A stretch of DNA of 64,000 bases from Bacteroidota bacterium. GTDB lineage: Bacteria > Bacteroidota > Bacteroidia > Flavobacteriales_E > Vicingaceae. Position numbers and translations under genes: made by a program. The stretch spans positions 1 through 64,000 of the forward strand of contig JABFGJ010000001.1 of the NCBI GenBank assembly GCA_013112545.1. The letters run 5' to 3'. The notes below the pieces were generated by a model that had not been told where the DNA came from, ran no database searches, and saw only the letters and a list, made by a program, of their open reading frames with translations. This document shows, piece after piece, positions 34,077-44,484 of this stretch; positions within the stretch are counted from its first letter, which is position 1; the number at the start of each line of letters is the position of its first letter.

Positions 34077-34745
34077 TTACTTTAAAGGCGCAAATTCTTC
34101 TTTATAAAGAATCTCTATCGCATCAAACAAACTATTCACTTCAGTTGTGCTAGTGCCATCAAAATAGCCTCTAATGTGGCCTTTCTTATCAACTAAAATT
34201 AAAAATTGGGAATGCAAAAAGCCCCCAGGAGCAATTTCGTCAGGTAGTGCATTTACAAAATATCCTTTAAACGCGATATCATAAAGTTCTTCTTTGGGTC
34301 CAGTTACAAAACTCCAGATATCATCGTTGGCGTGAACTTTCTCTGAATATGCTTTTAAAACTGCTACAGTATCATGTTCGGGATTAACCGTGTGCGATAA
34401 AAGCGCAAAATCTTTACGGTCGTAAAAGTGTTTTTGAACCTCTAACATGTGGGTTGCCATTTGTGGGCAAATGGTAGGACAGGTAGCAAAGAAAAAGTCG
34501 GCTACATATATTTTCCCTCTATAGTCATCTTGAGTTACTGTGTCTCCGTTTTGATTTACAAATTTAAAATCAGGAATCTTATGATAAATCGTATCCGAAT
34601 TATTTAACTCAGAAACTACTTTAGGGCCGTAGAACTGCGGTCTTTTAAAGTTATTTTCTCCAGTATATAAAAGGAGATATAATAAGGAAGGGAGCAATAG
34701 TATTGAAACTAATATTACTCCCTTCTTAATTGTTTTTTGTGACAT
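34077..34745 (-). CDS. SCO1/SenC copper chaperone
   Basis: 222 residues, one N-terminal membrane anchor (about residues 9-27) and a periplasmic thioredoxin-like domain. The copper ligands are the CxxxC of ATCPTICPQM and the downstream histidine of GGFLHSQFLILVD. SCO proteins deliver copper to the CuA site of cytochrome c oxidase or keep its thiols reduced. It is six bases behind the subunit IV gene in the same operon. Confidence 0.93.
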   Translation of the reverse strand: MSQKTIKKGVILVSILLLPSLLYLLLYTGENNFKRPQFYGPKVVSELNNSDTIYHKIPDFKFVNQNGDTVTQDDYRGKIYVADFFFATCPTICPQMATHMLEVQKHFYDRKDFALLSHTVNPEHDTVAVLKAYSEKVHANDDIWSFVTGPKEELYDIAFKGYFVNALPDEIAPGGFLHSQFLILVDKKGHIRGYFDGTSTTEVNSLFDAIEILYKEEFAPLK

Positions 34746-34751
34746 GAATAC

Positions 34752-35111
34752 TTACAAAAACTTATCCACTTCGTTTATATAAATAGCTTCGATTAAAACC
34801 ATAATCACTAAATATATTGCCAAGACAATATAAGGAGCCAAGGCCATGTATATAAAGCTTTTAAACTCGTGTTTTAAGTGCATATAATAGGCTACAATAT
34901 AATAAGCCTTAATGAGGGTTAACAAAATAAATGTCCACTTAACAAAAGACCAAGCAATTCCAAAGTCTTTCCAATACAAGCCAAGAGTTACCTCAAGACC
35001 CGTAATTCCTAAAAGCAACCAAAAGACTACCCAAATTGTTTTTCTTTGTTTTTTTCCCTCCTCTTCGGTGTGGTGTTGAACATATTCTGCAGTTCTATCA
35101 AAATCTGACAT
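34752..35111 (-). CDS. Cytochrome c oxidase subunit IV
   Basis: 119 residues with three membrane helices, COX4_pro type (TEEEGKKQRKTIWVVFWLLLGITGLEVTLG, KWTFILLTLIKAYYIVAYYMHLKHE, VLAIYLVIMVLIEAIYI). YYMHLKHE is the family landmark. It is a small structural subunit of an aa3-type oxidase and lies between subunit III and SCO. Confidence 0.88.
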   Translation of the reverse strand: MSDFDRTAEYVQHHTEEEGKKQRKTIWVVFWLLLGITGLEVTLGLYWKDFGIAWSFVKWTFILLTLIKAYYIVAYYMHLKHEFKSFIYMALAPYIVLAIYLVIMVLIEAIYINEVDKFL

Positions 35112-35131
35112 GATCGTATCTTTTTAAAATA

Positions 35132-35935
35132 TTAAATTAAGTAAAAGAAGGTAAATACAAATACCCAAACTAAATCTACAAAGTGCCAATAAAGTCCTAC
35201 TTTTTCGACCATTTCGTAGTGACCTCTTTTCTCGTAAGTTCCTTTTAATACATTAACAAACACAATGAAATTAATTAATACTCCTGAGAAAACGTGAGTT
35301 CCGTGAAATCCAGTTATAAAAAAGAAAAAGTCAGCAAATAAAGGCACACCATATTCGTTCACCGTTAGGTTTGCTCCTTGAATGTGAGTAGCTGTTTCCA
35401 TTGCTGCAGCTAAGTCAGCGCCCATTAATTCAGTTCCATTGGGCAGTTTTAAAGCAGTCATCGCTTCATTAGCCCATTGTGCTATTGTTCCATCAGCTAA
35501 CTGATAGGCTCCTGCCTCTGTGCCATGAATAAAGTGATACCACTCCCAAGCTTGTGAACCTAGAAAGATTAAACCACCAACAATGGTTAAAGCCATCCAT
35601 AAAATCACCCCTTTTCGGTTCATTCTGTGCCCTGATTCAACGGCTAATACCATTGTTACAGAACTCATAATCAAAATGAATGTCATTAAAGCGACATACA
35701 GCAATGGATGATCTCCATGCAAAAATGGAAAATGTGTAAAAACTTCTTCGGCAACTGGCCAAGCTTCTTCAAAACGATGCCTCATGAAACCATAAGCAAC
35801 CAAAAATCCAGAAAAAGTAAGTGCATCTGAAACTAGGAAAAACCACATCATCATTTTTCCGTAACTCACTCCAAGAGGAGATGTTCCGCCACCCCAAAGG
35901 GTCTTTCTATCAATAGAAGGAGAATGTCCTGCCAT
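35132..35935 (-). CDS. Cytochrome c oxidase subunit III
   Basis: 267 residues, seven membrane helices. Family landmarks: MMWFFLVSDALTFSGF near the N-terminus, SSVTMVLAVESGHR, WEWYHFIHG, FFFITGFHGTHVFSGV and the final WHFVDLVWVFVFTFFYL. A soluble loop of about 50 residues (near 140-185) is inserted after WEWYHFIHG, as in some Bacteroidota oxidases. Subunits I and II are not in this window, so they lie elsewhere or beyond the operon. Confidence 0.92.
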   Translation of the reverse strand: MAGHSPSIDRKTLWGGGTSPLGVSYGKMMMWFFLVSDALTFSGFLVAYGFMRHRFEEAWPVAEEVFTHFPFLHGDHPLLYVALMTFILIMSSVTMVLAVESGHRMNRKGVILWMALTIVGGLIFLGSQAWEWYHFIHGTEAGAYQLADGTIAQWANEAMTALKLPNGTELMGADLAAAMETATHIQGANLTVNEYGVPLFADFFFFITGFHGTHVFSGVLINFIVFVNVLKGTYEKRGHYEMVEKVGLYWHFVDLVWVFVFTFFYLI

Positions 35936-35945
35936 AACGTGTTAG

Positions 35946-36539
35946 TTAAATAATTGTTTTAAAAAAAAGGTATAAATAAATCCACATAGCACCTAAAAAA
36001 TGCCAATATGTGGAACACACTTGCAAACCTAATAATTTTTTTGAGTTGTATCGTTCTTTAAAAGCATTAAAAACAACATAACTTAATGCAACAAGTCCAC
36101 CCACTAAATGTAGAATATGAACCCAAGCAATTACATATAAAAAAGAACCTGAAGCATTATGCCCTTCTCCAGACATGTATATTCCGTTTGAAACAAGCTG
36201 ACCAAAGCCTTCAAACTGCGTGAAAATAAACGCTATTCCCAAAATTAAAGTAGCCAAAACGCTGTATTTTACAAGGGCTAAATTATTTTTTTTGGCTGCT
36301 TGAGTTGCAGAAAACATAAATAGACTACTGATAGCAATTATAATGGTGCTATACAAAAACATAGAAGGAATGTCATAATGAAACCAATTGCCATCTCCTT
36401 TTCTAACAATAACTGCGCTAGTGAGGCCGGCAAAAAACATGATTATGCTAATAATGCCAATCCACAATAGGGGTTTTGCAACTTTTTCTCTTTTCGCTTC
36501 CTGAAAATCTTTTTCAGACAAAGCATATTGATTTTCCAT
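35946..36539 (-). CDS. Haem-copper oxidase subunit III-like protein
   Basis: 197 residues, five membrane helices. It is a second subunit III homologue of the short kind (WIGIISIIMFFAGLTSAVIVRKGD, LYSTIIIAISSLFMFSATQAAKK, WVHILHLVGGLVALSYVVFNA, TYWHFLGAMWIYLYLFF). The short form lacks the first two helices. It lies ten bases before the long subunit III gene. Two adjacent subunit III genes are usual in Bacteroidota. Confidence 0.88.
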   Translation of the reverse strand: MENQYALSEKDFQEAKREKVAKPLLWIGIISIIMFFAGLTSAVIVRKGDGNWFHYDIPSMFLYSTIIIAISSLFMFSATQAAKKNNLALVKYSVLATLILGIAFIFTQFEGFGQLVSNGIYMSGEGHNASGSFLYVIAWVHILHLVGGLVALSYVVFNAFKERYNSKKLLGLQVCSTYWHFLGAMWIYLYLFFKTII

Positions 36540-36551
36540 ACTTATTTTTTA

Positions 36552-37448
36552 TTAAATTTTATCGAAATACCAAGCCACTAAAACAATTGGCACATATATA
36601 AATGAAGCAAACATCACTTTAGTAGCTGCCTTATCTGATTTATCTTTGAATAGTTTTATTGAAGGAATTAACATTAAAAGCCCTCCTAATAAGAAAAAGA
36701 CACTGGAGATTGGACCTGTTAGTCTAAACGCCATAGGCAACAAACTTACCATAATCATAAATAAAGTGTAAATTAATATTAAGAAAGCAGAGCTTTTATC
36801 TTTTCCACCTTTTGAGGGCAACAAATAAAATCCAGCCTTTTTATAATCCTGATCAACTTTCCAGGCGATAGCCCAAAAATGCGGAAACTGCCACATGAAT
36901 TGTAGGGCAAATAACAAGCCCGCTTCTAAACCAAACTTGCCTGTATATGCTATATATCCTAACATTGGTGGAATTGCTCCAGGAAAAGCCCCAACAAAAA
37001 CTGCCCAAGGTGTAATTCTTTTTAATGGAGTATAAAGTAAAACATACATGAACAGCGCAAACAATCCTAAAATACCTGAAAGTGGATTTAGAAAAAACCA
37101 AAGTATAGCAACTCCAACAATTGCAGACAAGGTAGCTACAATAAATGCTTCCGGCTTGGACATTTTCTTGGTAACTAATGGTCTCTTTTTCGTTCGATCC
37201 ATCAATTTATCCAAATCAACTTCTATCATTTGATTGTATCCATTTGAAGCACCAGTAACAAGAAAACCTCCAATAGAAAGCCATATAAAGCTTTGCCAAT
37301 CAATAGTATCGGCGGCAATTAAATAACCAAAAGCAGCAGAAAAAACAACTAGAGATGCTAAACGCAACTTAAAAAAAGCCGCATAACTTCGAAGTTTATC
37401 AGTGATAAGACCAGTTATGCTAAGCTCATTTTCTTGTATTAAGTCCAC
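36552..37448 (-). CDS. ctaB: Protohaem IX farnesyltransferase (haem O synthase)
   Basis: 298 residues, GTG start. UbiA-family prenyltransferase with about nine helices. The first Asp-rich motif is NGYNQMIEVDLDKLMDRTKKRPL, the second lies in WKVDQDYKKAGF. It converts haem B to haem O for the oxidase, using farnesyl diphosphate in the inner membrane. First gene of the operon ctaB-coxIII-coxIII-coxIV-SCO-DUF420. A TACTTTTG -7 box lies 25 bases upstream of the start. Confidence 0.93.
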   Translation of the reverse strand: MDLIQENELSITGLITDKLRSYAAFFKLRLASLVVFSAAFGYLIAADTIDWQSFIWLSIGGFLVTGASNGYNQMIEVDLDKLMDRTKKRPLVTKKMSKPEAFIVATLSAIVGVAILWFFLNPLSGILGLFALFMYVLLYTPLKRITPWAVFVGAFPGAIPPMLGYIAYTGKFGLEAGLLFALQFMWQFPHFWAIAWKVDQDYKKAGFYLLPSKGGKDKSSAFLILIYTLFMIMVSLLPMAFRLTGPISSVFFLLGGLLMLIPSIKLFKDKSDKAATKVMFASFIYVPIVLVAWYFDKI

Positions 37449-37472
37449 GAATTATTTTCAAATTTTGTGCAA

Positions 37473-37480
37473 CAAAAGTA
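37473..37480 (-). promoter_or_regulatory. Promoter -7 box of the ctaB-oxidase operon
   Basis: TACTTTTG on the minus strand (TAnnTTTG), with TTTT nineteen bases further upstream as a possible -33 element. The distance to the GTG start of ctaB gives a leader of roughly 17 bases. Confidence 0.45.
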
Positions 37481-37504
37481 ATTAATTTCTTTAGGGAGAA
37501 AAAT

Positions 37505-39082
37505 CTAATAATCAAAATATCGATTGAAAAGATTTGTTTTAACATTTAAATAAATAAATTGATTGGTAGTTGATGATGTTTCAATGGTCGATTTTCTGTA
37601 GCTTGCCCCTAGTGAAACTGTTGCATTCCACTTTTCTTGAAAGCAATAAGCGATTGAAGCATCTGCAAAAATTGTTTGCTGGAAAAGCCCTTGCTTGGTA
37701 TAGTTTTCATACTCTTTTGTCCTGCTGACGTTAGAAAGTTGGATGTTTTCGCCATAATTGGTGCCGGGTAAAGAAAGGCCATTTTCGGCATAATTGATAT
37801 GAATTCTTCCAAACCATTTATTACGAGAATAATTAGCAACAAATAAGATCTCTTCAAAATTGGCTCCTAATGGATGTGCCAGCGAGATATTATAGTTAGA
37901 ATATGATTGTGTTGAACTAGAATGTGCATAGGTGTATGGTCTAACGAAATTGTATTCTAAGCGAGTATCTAAACCTTTTATTTTAAATAAATCAAATTTC
38001 TTCCACCCCATTTGAATTCCATACTTATTAGCCCACCAACCAGACTTAATGTCCTGATCCGGATTTTGCCATTGTCTGAAATCAGCCTGAAGCTCAGACA
38101 ATAAGAATTCGTCTAAAACAACTTGAAAATAAAAAATATGCTCTTTTGGCAAGGTGAATTTAATATTTGTACCAACTAAAGCGTTATCTGAAGAACCTAC
38201 TGAAAACTCTATAGGTCTATAAAAAATAATAGGATTTAAATAATTTGGATCAAAACCTCTTTTGAATGTACCTTCTTGGTCTTGCCAAACGATCGTTTCA
38301 AAAAGGCCAAGACTTAGCCACTTTGTAATTTGCCAATCTAAAAAATGACTTGCGGTATATTTTCGTTGATAAAGCTCTGGCTTGCCTTCCACATTAAAAA
38401 TATTTTGGTGACTTGCGAATAAGTTGGTGTATTTAATCTTCCAAACTTTTGTGGTTATTTTAAAATATGGTGAAGCGTTAGTTGCATCAGATAACAACAA
38501 AGACCTATATCCATCTCCAATAAATTGCCTACCATACCCCAATTCGAAATTGAAGTATTTCTTTGATTCATAGTTAATGAATCCTGACAAATAATTTGAA
38601 GAAAAAATATCAACGCCATGTTGTACTCCGACACCAGGACTAACCCTATTATTTACAATAAAATTCCGTTGGTAGTCTATATACTTACTTCGATAATTCA
38701 AAAAAGTAAACCCTAAATTCAACCTTTCTTTAATTTCACCTCTAAAATTAATTCCCAATCCAACTCCGGGAACAAAATCATCTTCAGTATTTTGTAGTGC
38801 GGAACTAAATTCAAAAGCTGGATTTAGAATAAAATAATAAGGGGCTTTAGTTGAGTCTTTTGAGCCTGCTATTGTAATCAGATTCGATTCTAAAAAATTA
38901 GACCCAGCCTTTTCCTTTTTTAATTTGATAAAGGTAGGTTTGAAAGCCGTGTGGGTGAACTTACTACTGTAAAGCGATTGCTCATAGGGTGCGTTAATTC
39001 CACCTTTTAGTAATGGGTTTTGCTGTGAATTTCCAACAAAAACTACAAATACAAATCCAAGCAGAAGTCCTAATCGAATCAA
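37505..39082 (-). CDS. Wzi/RemB-like outer-membrane protein 1
   Basis: 525 residues, TTG start overlapping the stop of the glycosyltransferase gene by four bases. A signal peptide (residues 1-19, ending GNSQ) is followed by a long beta-barrel-like protein. FNFELGYGRQFIGDGYRSLLLSDATNASPYFKI is the landmark shared by the capsule-assembly Wzi family and by Flavobacterium RemB-type motility proteins. The protein ends NLFNRYFDY with a terminal aromatic. Wzi proteins attach capsule to the cell surface. A paralogue lies on the other side of the glycosyltransferase gene. Confidence 0.72.
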   Translation of the reverse strand: MIRLGLLLGFVFVVFVGNSQQNPLLKGGINAPYEQSLYSSKFTHTAFKPTFIKLKKEKAGSNFLESNLITIAGSKDSTKAPYYFILNPAFEFSSALQNTEDDFVPGVGLGINFRGEIKERLNLGFTFLNYRSKYIDYQRNFIVNNRVSPGVGVQHGVDIFSSNYLSGFINYESKKYFNFELGYGRQFIGDGYRSLLLSDATNASPYFKITTKVWKIKYTNLFASHQNIFNVEGKPELYQRKYTASHFLDWQITKWLSLGLFETIVWQDQEGTFKRGFDPNYLNPIIFYRPIEFSVGSSDNALVGTNIKFTLPKEHIFYFQVVLDEFLLSELQADFRQWQNPDQDIKSGWWANKYGIQMGWKKFDLFKIKGLDTRLEYNFVRPYTYAHSSSTQSYSNYNISLAHPLGANFEEILFVANYSRNKWFGRIHINYAENGLSLPGTNYGENIQLSNVSRTKEYENYTKQGLFQQTIFADASIAYCFQEKWNATVSLGASYRKSTIETSSTTNQFIYLNVKTNLFNRYFDY

Positions 39083-40128
39083 GTTTGTTTTTTTTGTTTG
39101 ACGGGTATTAAAAACAAGCCTCCCATCGCTATAAAAACAATTGCTGCAAGTATTATAAAGGTATAACTTGTATTAAGCCCTTTGACTAAAATGGAATATG
39201 CGATTAAAGAAACATTGAATAGATAAATTACACCTACCGTTTGTGCATGAGATAAGCCTAAGAAAATTAAGCGATGGTGAATGTGGTTTTTATCTGCAGT
39301 AAATGGAGAAGTTCCCTTTAACATTCTATATACAAATATTCTAAGCGTGTCTAACAAAGGATATGAAAGAACAGCCATAGCAAATATTGGTTTTGAAATA
39401 AATTTCATTTCAACTGGCATAACATCTGGTCTAAATTCTATAACTCGAATTGCTAAAACACATATTATTAAACCAACAGTTAAAGAGCCAGAGTCGCCCA
39501 TAAAAATATTAGCAGGGTGAAAGTTAAATCTTAAAAAACCTAGGAGCGAGCCAGCTAATGAAAATGCAATAATTGCATCAACCATACTACCTAATAATAA
39601 AAACCAAATTCCGAAAGAAGTTGCAGCTATACAACCAACACCTGCAGCTAAGCCATCAACTCCGTCAATAAGGTTAAAGGCATTAATAATCACCACATAT
39701 GTAAATATTGAAAGCGAGATACTAGCCCAATCTGGTAATTCTCTAACTTCAAAAATTCCGTATAAGCTTGTAATTTTTACTTCAGCCATTAGCACCATAA
39801 TAAATGCAACTAACAAATGACCGAGTAGTTTTTTTACAGGAGCAGTACCTATAATATCATCTTTAATTCCAATAAAAAACAGCACTAGAATGCTTGGTAC
39901 TAAAAATTTAATGTAGCCGATATCTTCACTGGGAAAACAAATAAAAAAAGAGAATAAAGTGCCTGCAAAAATCATGATACCACCCATGGAAGGAATTCTT
40001 GTTTTATGTAGTTTTCTTTGATCGCCTGGCTCGTCAAACAAGTTTTTTAGCTCTGCTACCTTTATAAAAGAAGGAGTTGCGAATAAAACGATGAAAAACG
40101 AAATCATTATTGCTGCTGCTATTGCCAT
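39079..40128 (-). CDS. WecA/MraY-like polyprenyl-phosphate sugar-1-phosphate transferase
   Basis: 349 residues, about ten membrane helices. Catalytic motifs are GIKDDIIG (the Asp pair), NAFNLIDGVDGLAAGVG, HPANIFMGDSGSLTVG and the His motif DKNHIHHRL. The lack of the MurNAc-pentapeptide-specific loop favours the WecA/Rfe side of the family, which loads GlcNAc-1-phosphate or a similar sugar onto undecaprenyl phosphate to begin O-antigen or exopolysaccharide. It sits between two Wzi-like genes and next to GDP-fucose genes, so it probably starts the polysaccharide made by this locus. A TATATTTG box lies 18 bases upstream of the ATG. Confidence 0.87.
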   Translation of the reverse strand: MAIAAAIMISFFIVLFATPSFIKVAELKNLFDEPGDQRKLHKTRIPSMGGIMIFAGTLFSFFICFPSEDIGYIKFLVPSILVLFFIGIKDDIIGTAPVKKLLGHLLVAFIMVLMAEVKITSLYGIFEVRELPDWASISLSIFTYVVIINAFNLIDGVDGLAAGVGCIAATSFGIWFLLLGSMVDAIIAFSLAGSLLGFLRFNFHPANIFMGDSGSLTVGLIICVLAIRVIEFRPDVMPVEMKFISKPIFAMAVLSYPLLDTLRIFVYRMLKGTSPFTADKNHIHHRLIFLGLSHAQTVGVIYLFNVSLIAYSILVKGLNTSYTFIILAAIVFIAMGGLFLIPVKQKKQT

Positions 40129-40159
40129 AAATCCTATTCTTTTCGCAAATATAGAGTTA

Positions 40160-41632
40160 TTAATAATTAAAATATAAATTTTGAAGGTTGGTGCTTAAAC
40201 CGAAGTAGATGAATTCCATTTCTGTTTTTGATAAAACTTCAAGTCGGTATTTGATTCCCCCTTTTATGGCTAAGTTACTCGCCTGATTAATTATAAATGA
40301 TTGCTGAAAATCAACATAATTTACTTCAGTTTTATATTGATTATCCATGATTCTGTTTCCCTCTATTTTAGTCAGCCACCTTTTTTTATGAAATACGATT
40401 GAGGTGTATAATTCGTCTGTATTTTGACCATAAGGCACCGTTAAAGACTCGTTATAATGCGTGAAAAGTGTTGGCAACTTATTTTTAGCTATTGAATTGT
40501 ACTCCACTTGTAGGCGAATTGGTTGCTGCTTAAAATAATATTTTGACCCAATTTGTAAAGAAGGTTTTTCTGAACTTAAGCCATAGCTAGCAAGTTGACC
40601 ATAAATTTGCAGACTTTTAAAAAGTTTGACGTTGTAGTTTATACCGACTAGGCTATTGTTTGTGTTTTTATCCTTTTCAACAATGGAGTTGACAAACATA
40701 ATGGGTACCCAATAATTAACTGGAATTGAAACATTGCCGCTGGTATCTACACTCGGGAAAATAACACTTTCAAAAATGCCAAAGTTGACATTTTGGTGTA
40801 TAGCATAATCCAAGTTATGAGTTGCAGCTTGTTTTCGTTCAAGTAAACCTTCACTTTCTGCATTTGTTTGTAACCTCACCAAATTTTGATAAATGGAGTA
40901 AGTATTTTGATATTGAAGTCGCTCGTTAAACCAAGTACTGTTGAGTTTCAAGTAGGGATAATTAAAACTTAAATCTGACAACAATAGCGATCGATGGCCA
41001 TAGCCGACAAACAATTTGCCATGTCCTGCCTGAATATTAAAGCGTTGGGAAGGAGAGTAACTAAGAACTGAAGATGCCATAGCATAGTCAAATCCATCCT
41101 TATTAAAGGCTTTCACTCTACCTTGTCCGTAGGCCGATCTCGTTTTCCTTGTCCTCAGATGAAGGTATGTCGGCATAATTGATTGGTTTTCTCTAAATGT
41201 AGATTCAACTGAAATTTTCTTTCCTAAATTTAGTCTAAATAGAAAACCTCTCATATTTACATAGTGATTTACATCTCTTGCACTTTCACCACGATCTTCG
41301 GCAAACTCGAAATTAAACAAGGGGTCTAATGACATTGAAATATCTCCAGAATCATAAAGTATTAAGTGCTCATGAAACAATTTCCTTGACAGTCTAGATT
41401 TCTCATCTAGTTTATTAAACTTTAAATTTTCTGGTGGATTTGACTTGACTCTGCTTTGCAAAATTGGCTGAAATCCAATGTGTTGAAAATTCGAATCAGC
41501 TATCAATGCTTTCTCAAATTTTATTTGAAAAGAGTTTTGGAGTGAAATGTTTTGCTGCTGAGAAAAACCTTTTGTTCCTATAAAAATTAGGAGAACCAAA
41601 CATAAAAGGGCATGTGTTTTATGCCTTTTCAA
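40160..41632 (-). CDS. Wzi/RemB-like outer-membrane protein 2
   Basis: 490 residues, TTG start overlapping the end of fcl by 14 bases. Signal peptide to about residue 24 ([11 protein letters not shown]). The landmark [31 protein letters not shown] matches that of the paralogue at 37505-39082, and the rest is strand-rich with a terminal NLYFNY. Probably an outer-membrane barrel for surface polysaccharide assembly or gliding. The overlap with a GDP-fucose gene ties it to polysaccharide synthesis. Confidence 0.72.
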   Translation of the reverse strand: MKRHKTHALLCLVLLIFIGTKGFSQQQNISLQNSFQIKFEKALIADSNFQHIGFQPILQSRVKSNPPENLKFNKLDEKSRLSRKLFHEHLILYDSGDISMSLDPLFNFEFAEDRGESARDVNHYVNMRGFLFRLNLGKKISVESTFRENQSIMPTYLHLRTRKTRSAYGQGRVKAFNKDGFDYAMASSVLSYSPSQRFNIQAGHGKLFVGYGHRSLLLSDLSFNYPYLKLNSTWFNERLQYQNTYSIYQNLVRLQTNAESEGLLERKQAATHNLDYAIHQNVNFGIFESVIFPSVDTSGNVSIPVNYWVPIMFVNSIVEKDKNTNNSLVGINYNVKLFKSLQIYGQLASYGLSSEKPSLQIGSKYYFKQQPIRLQVEYNSIAKNKLPTLFTHYNESLTVPYGQNTDELYTSIVFHKKRWLTKIEGNRIMDNQYKTEVNYVDFQQSFIINQASNLAIKGGIKYRLEVLSKTEMEFIYFGLSTNLQNLYFNY

Positions 41633-42566
41633 AACTCATTTGTTTTACTTCTTCATACACCCTTCGAATACCATCTTCTATAGAAATTTTGTGTTTCCAT
41701 CCGAATTCATGCAATTTAGAAACGTCCATTAATTTTCTAGGTGTACCATCAGGCTTTGATGTATCAAACACTAATTCTCCATGAAAACCTACAATTTCTT
41801 TAATTAATAAAGCAAGGTCTTTAATAGAGATGTCTTCTCCGGTTCCAACATTAAACCAATCGTCACCATTGTAATTAAGCATAAGCTCAAAACAAGCACT
41901 TGCCAAATCGTCAACATGCAGAAACTCTCTTTTAGGACTACCTGAACCCCACACCTCTACTTTAGGGCTATTTTCCAATTTTGCAGTATGAAACTTTCGT
42001 AATAAAGCGGGTAAAACATGTGAATTATTTAAATCATAATTATCATTGGGTCCAAACAAATTGGTTGGCATAGCAGAGATAAAGTTACACCCATATTGCT
42101 TTTTATAATTTTCACATAACTTAATACCGGCAATCTTCGCAATTGCATAAGGCTCATTTGTATATTCCAATTCATCGGTTAATAAATACTCCTCTTTTAA
42201 TGGCTGTGGAGCCAATTTAGGGTAAATACATGAAGAACCAAGAAACAATAGTTTGTTTACCTTATTTACATAAGAAGCATGGATAACGTTGGCCTCAATC
42301 ATTAAGTTATCATAAAGGAAATCAGCGCGATAAACATTATTGGCATGAATACCTCCAACTTTAGCTGCAGCTAAAAAAACAAAGTTTGGCTTTTCTTTTT
42401 CAAAAAACGCATTGACTTCTGCCTGATTTCTAAGATCTAATTCTTTAGAGGTACGAAGAACTAAGTTTTTGTAACCCTCCTCAATTAGTTTCCTAACAAT
42501 AGCAGAGCCCACCATTCCTCGGTGACCTGCAACATAAATTTTACTGTCTTTATTCATAAGTATCAT
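41619..42566 (-). CDS. fcl: GDP-L-fucose synthase
   Basis: 315 residues, extended SDR. NADP-binding GHRGMVGSA is near residue 14, then the GSSCIYP serine, the catalytic YAIAK (YxxxK) and the C-terminal [14 protein letters not shown]. It carries out epimerisation and reduction of GDP-4-keto-6-deoxymannose to GDP-L-fucose. The start overlaps the gmd stop by 17 bases (ATG at 42566, or 42557), so the two are translationally coupled. Confidence 0.94.
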   Translation of the reverse strand: MILMNKDSKIYVAGHRGMVGSAIVRKLIEEGYKNLVLRTSKELDLRNQAEVNAFFEKEKPNFVFLAAAKVGGIHANNVYRADFLYDNLMIEANVIHASYVNKVNKLLFLGSSCIYPKLAPQPLKEEYLLTDELEYTNEPYAIAKIAGIKLCENYKKQYGCNFISAMPTNLFGPNDNYDLNNSHVLPALLRKFHTAKLENSPKVEVWGSGSPKREFLHVDDLASACFELMLNYNGDDWFNVGTGEDISIKDLALLIKEIVGFHGELVFDTSKPDGTPRKLMDVSKLHEFGWKHKISIEDGIRRVYEEVKQMSFEKA

Positions 42567-43638
42567 AAACTTGATGTCCGCCCTCTAATAAGTATTTATC
42601 TCTTTTAAAGAGCTCTAAATCAGCTTTAACCATATCTTTCACCAAGTCTTCTACTGTAAAAGTTGGTTCCCAACCTAATTCCTTTTTAGCTTTACTTGCA
42701 TCGCCAATTAATAAATCAACTTCCGTAGGTCTGAAATATTCTGGGTCAACTCTCACTAGTACCTGACCATTGGCTTTATTTGTACCAATTTCATCAACAC
42801 CTTTTCCACTCCACTCTACTTCTATATTCAACTCTTTAAAAGCTAAATTTATAAATTCTCTAACTTCTGTAGTTCTATTCGTTGCTAAAACATAGTCATC
42901 GGCTTTTTCAGCCTGCAACATTCTCCACATTCCCTCTACATAATCTTTAGCATGTCCCCAGTCTCTTTTTGCATCTAAATTTCCCAAATACATTGTATCT
43001 TGCATTCCAAGTTTAATTTTTGCTGCAGCTCTTGTTATCTTTCTCGTAACAAATGTCTCTCCCCTCAATGGACTTTCGTGATTAAATAAAATTCCATTAC
43101 AAGCAAACATATTGTATGCTTCTCGATAATTTTTCACAATCCAGAAACCATATAGTTTTGCAACTCCATAAGGGCTTCTTGGGTAAAATGGTGTTTTTTC
43201 GGTTTGAGGCACTTCTTGAACTTTGCCGTAAAGCTCAGAAGTAGATGCTTGATAAAATCTTGTTTTTTCAGTTAAACCTAAGATACGGATGGCCTCTAAA
43301 ATTCGCAAAGTACCCATTGCGTCAGAATTGGCAGTATATTCAGGAGTTTCAAACGAAACCTTTACATGCGATTGTGCCGCTAGATTATAAATCTCATCTG
43401 GCTGAACTTCTTGAATAATTCGAGTTAAATTAGATGAGTCTGTCAAATCTCCAAAATGTAATTTAAATTTCACATTACTCTCATGCGGATCTTGATATAA
43501 ATGATCAATTCTACCAGTATTAAAGAGTGAGCTTCTTCTTTTAATTCCATGAACCTCATAGCCTTTTTTTAGTAATAATTCTGCTAAATAGGCTCCATCT
43601 TGGCCTGTTACTCCTGTAATTAATGCAACTTTACTCAT
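42550..43638 (-). CDS. gmd: GDP-mannose 4,6-dehydratase
   Basis: 362 residues, full length. It has [16 protein letters not shown] at the N-terminus, the catalytic [12 protein letters not shown] and the YGVAK (YxxxK), plus [18 protein letters not shown] and [17 protein letters not shown], all typical of Gmd. It makes GDP-4-keto-6-deoxymannose for the next gene, fcl. The cysQ gene starts the strand 34 bases upstream, so the whole stretch from the SLC13 permease to the Wzi gene may be one operon. Confidence 0.96.
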   Translation of the reverse strand: MSKVALITGVTGQDGAYLAELLLKKGYEVHGIKRRSSLFNTGRIDHLYQDPHESNVKFKLHFGDLTDSSNLTRIIQEVQPDEIYNLAAQSHVKVSFETPEYTANSDAMGTLRILEAIRILGLTEKTRFYQASTSELYGKVQEVPQTEKTPFYPRSPYGVAKLYGFWIVKNYREAYNMFACNGILFNHESPLRGETFVTRKITRAAAKIKLGMQDTMYLGNLDAKRDWGHAKDYVEGMWRMLQAEKADDYVLATNRTTEVREFINLAFKELNIEVEWSGKGVDEIGTNKANGQVLVRVDPEYFRPTEVDLLIGDASKAKKELGWEPTFTVEDLVKDMVKADLELFKRDKYLLEGGHQVYDTYE

Positions 43639-43672
43639 ATTCGTGTTTTAAAAACTTACAATATTAACCTTT

Positions 43673-44479
43673 TCATTTGGTGACTAAAAACCAATCGTTC
43701 AACAAATTTTCCCGATTATAAAGCATGGTTTCTTTCGTTTTCCAATTTATAACACTACCACCCATGCTTTCTACTATAGCCTGTCCGGCTGCAGTATCCC
43801 ACTCCATTGTAGGAGCAAATCGCGGATATGCATCTGCTTTCCCTTCTGCAACCATACATAACTTCAATGAGCTTCCCACTGAAATCATTTCAATATCTCC
43901 AACTTCTTTACGTTTTTCTGCAATGTATTCTTCAGTTTCTGCTGACATATGTGAACGACTTCCAACAATGGTGTATTTACGATCCATTTTAAAGGGCAAT
44001 TTGTTGACTGAAGACATCCATTCTTTTATACCTTCAGACTCAACCTTCTTATAGTTAGACACTTTAAAAGAACCAACTCCCTCTGCGCCAAAATACATTT
44101 CATCTTTAACTGGAACATATATGACGCCTAAAACTGCTTTTCCATTTCGAACTAAAGCGATGTTAACTGTAAACTCTCCGTTTCGTTTTACAAACTCTTT
44201 TGTTCCATCTAGAGGATCAACAATCCACAAGTACTCCCAATCTTTTCGCTCCTGAAATGCAATCCCTCTTCCCTCTTCACTCAACACTGGAAAATCTGTC
44301 ATTTTTAATGCTCGATCAATAACTTCATGCGACTTTCTATCTGCCTCCGTCAAAGGTGATTTATCATCTTTTTGGTCAACTGAAAATTCTGAATCATACA
44401 CTGTTAATATGGCATCCCCTGCCTGTTTTGAAATTTTGCAAATCTCTTCTAATAAGCTTGTTTTGTTCTCTATAGTCAT
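43673..44479 (-). CDS. cysQ: 3'(2'),5'-bisphosphate nucleotidase
   Basis: 268 residues, inositol monophosphatase fold. Metal-binding motifs are LSEEGRGI with E, WIVDPLDGTKEF and EWDTAAGQAIVESMGG. It hydrolyses PAP (adenosine 3',5'-bisphosphate), the product left after PAPS is used by sulfotransferases or PAPS reductase. It lies five bases behind the SLC13 gene and near cysCDN, so it should recycle PAP from the same pathway. Confidence 0.92.
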   Translation of the reverse strand: MTIENKTSLLEEICKISKQAGDAILTVYDSEFSVDQKDDKSPLTEADRKSHEVIDRALKMTDFPVLSEEGRGIAFQERKDWEYLWIVDPLDGTKEFVKRNGEFTVNIALVRNGKAVLGVIYVPVKDEMYFGAEGVGSFKVSNYKKVESEGIKEWMSSVNKLPFKMDRKYTIVGSRSHMSAETEEYIAEKRKEVGDIEMISVGSSLKLCMVAEGKADAYPRFAPTMEWDTAAGQAIVESMGGSVINWKTKETMLYNRENLLNDWFLVTK

Positions 44480-44484
44480 TATGA

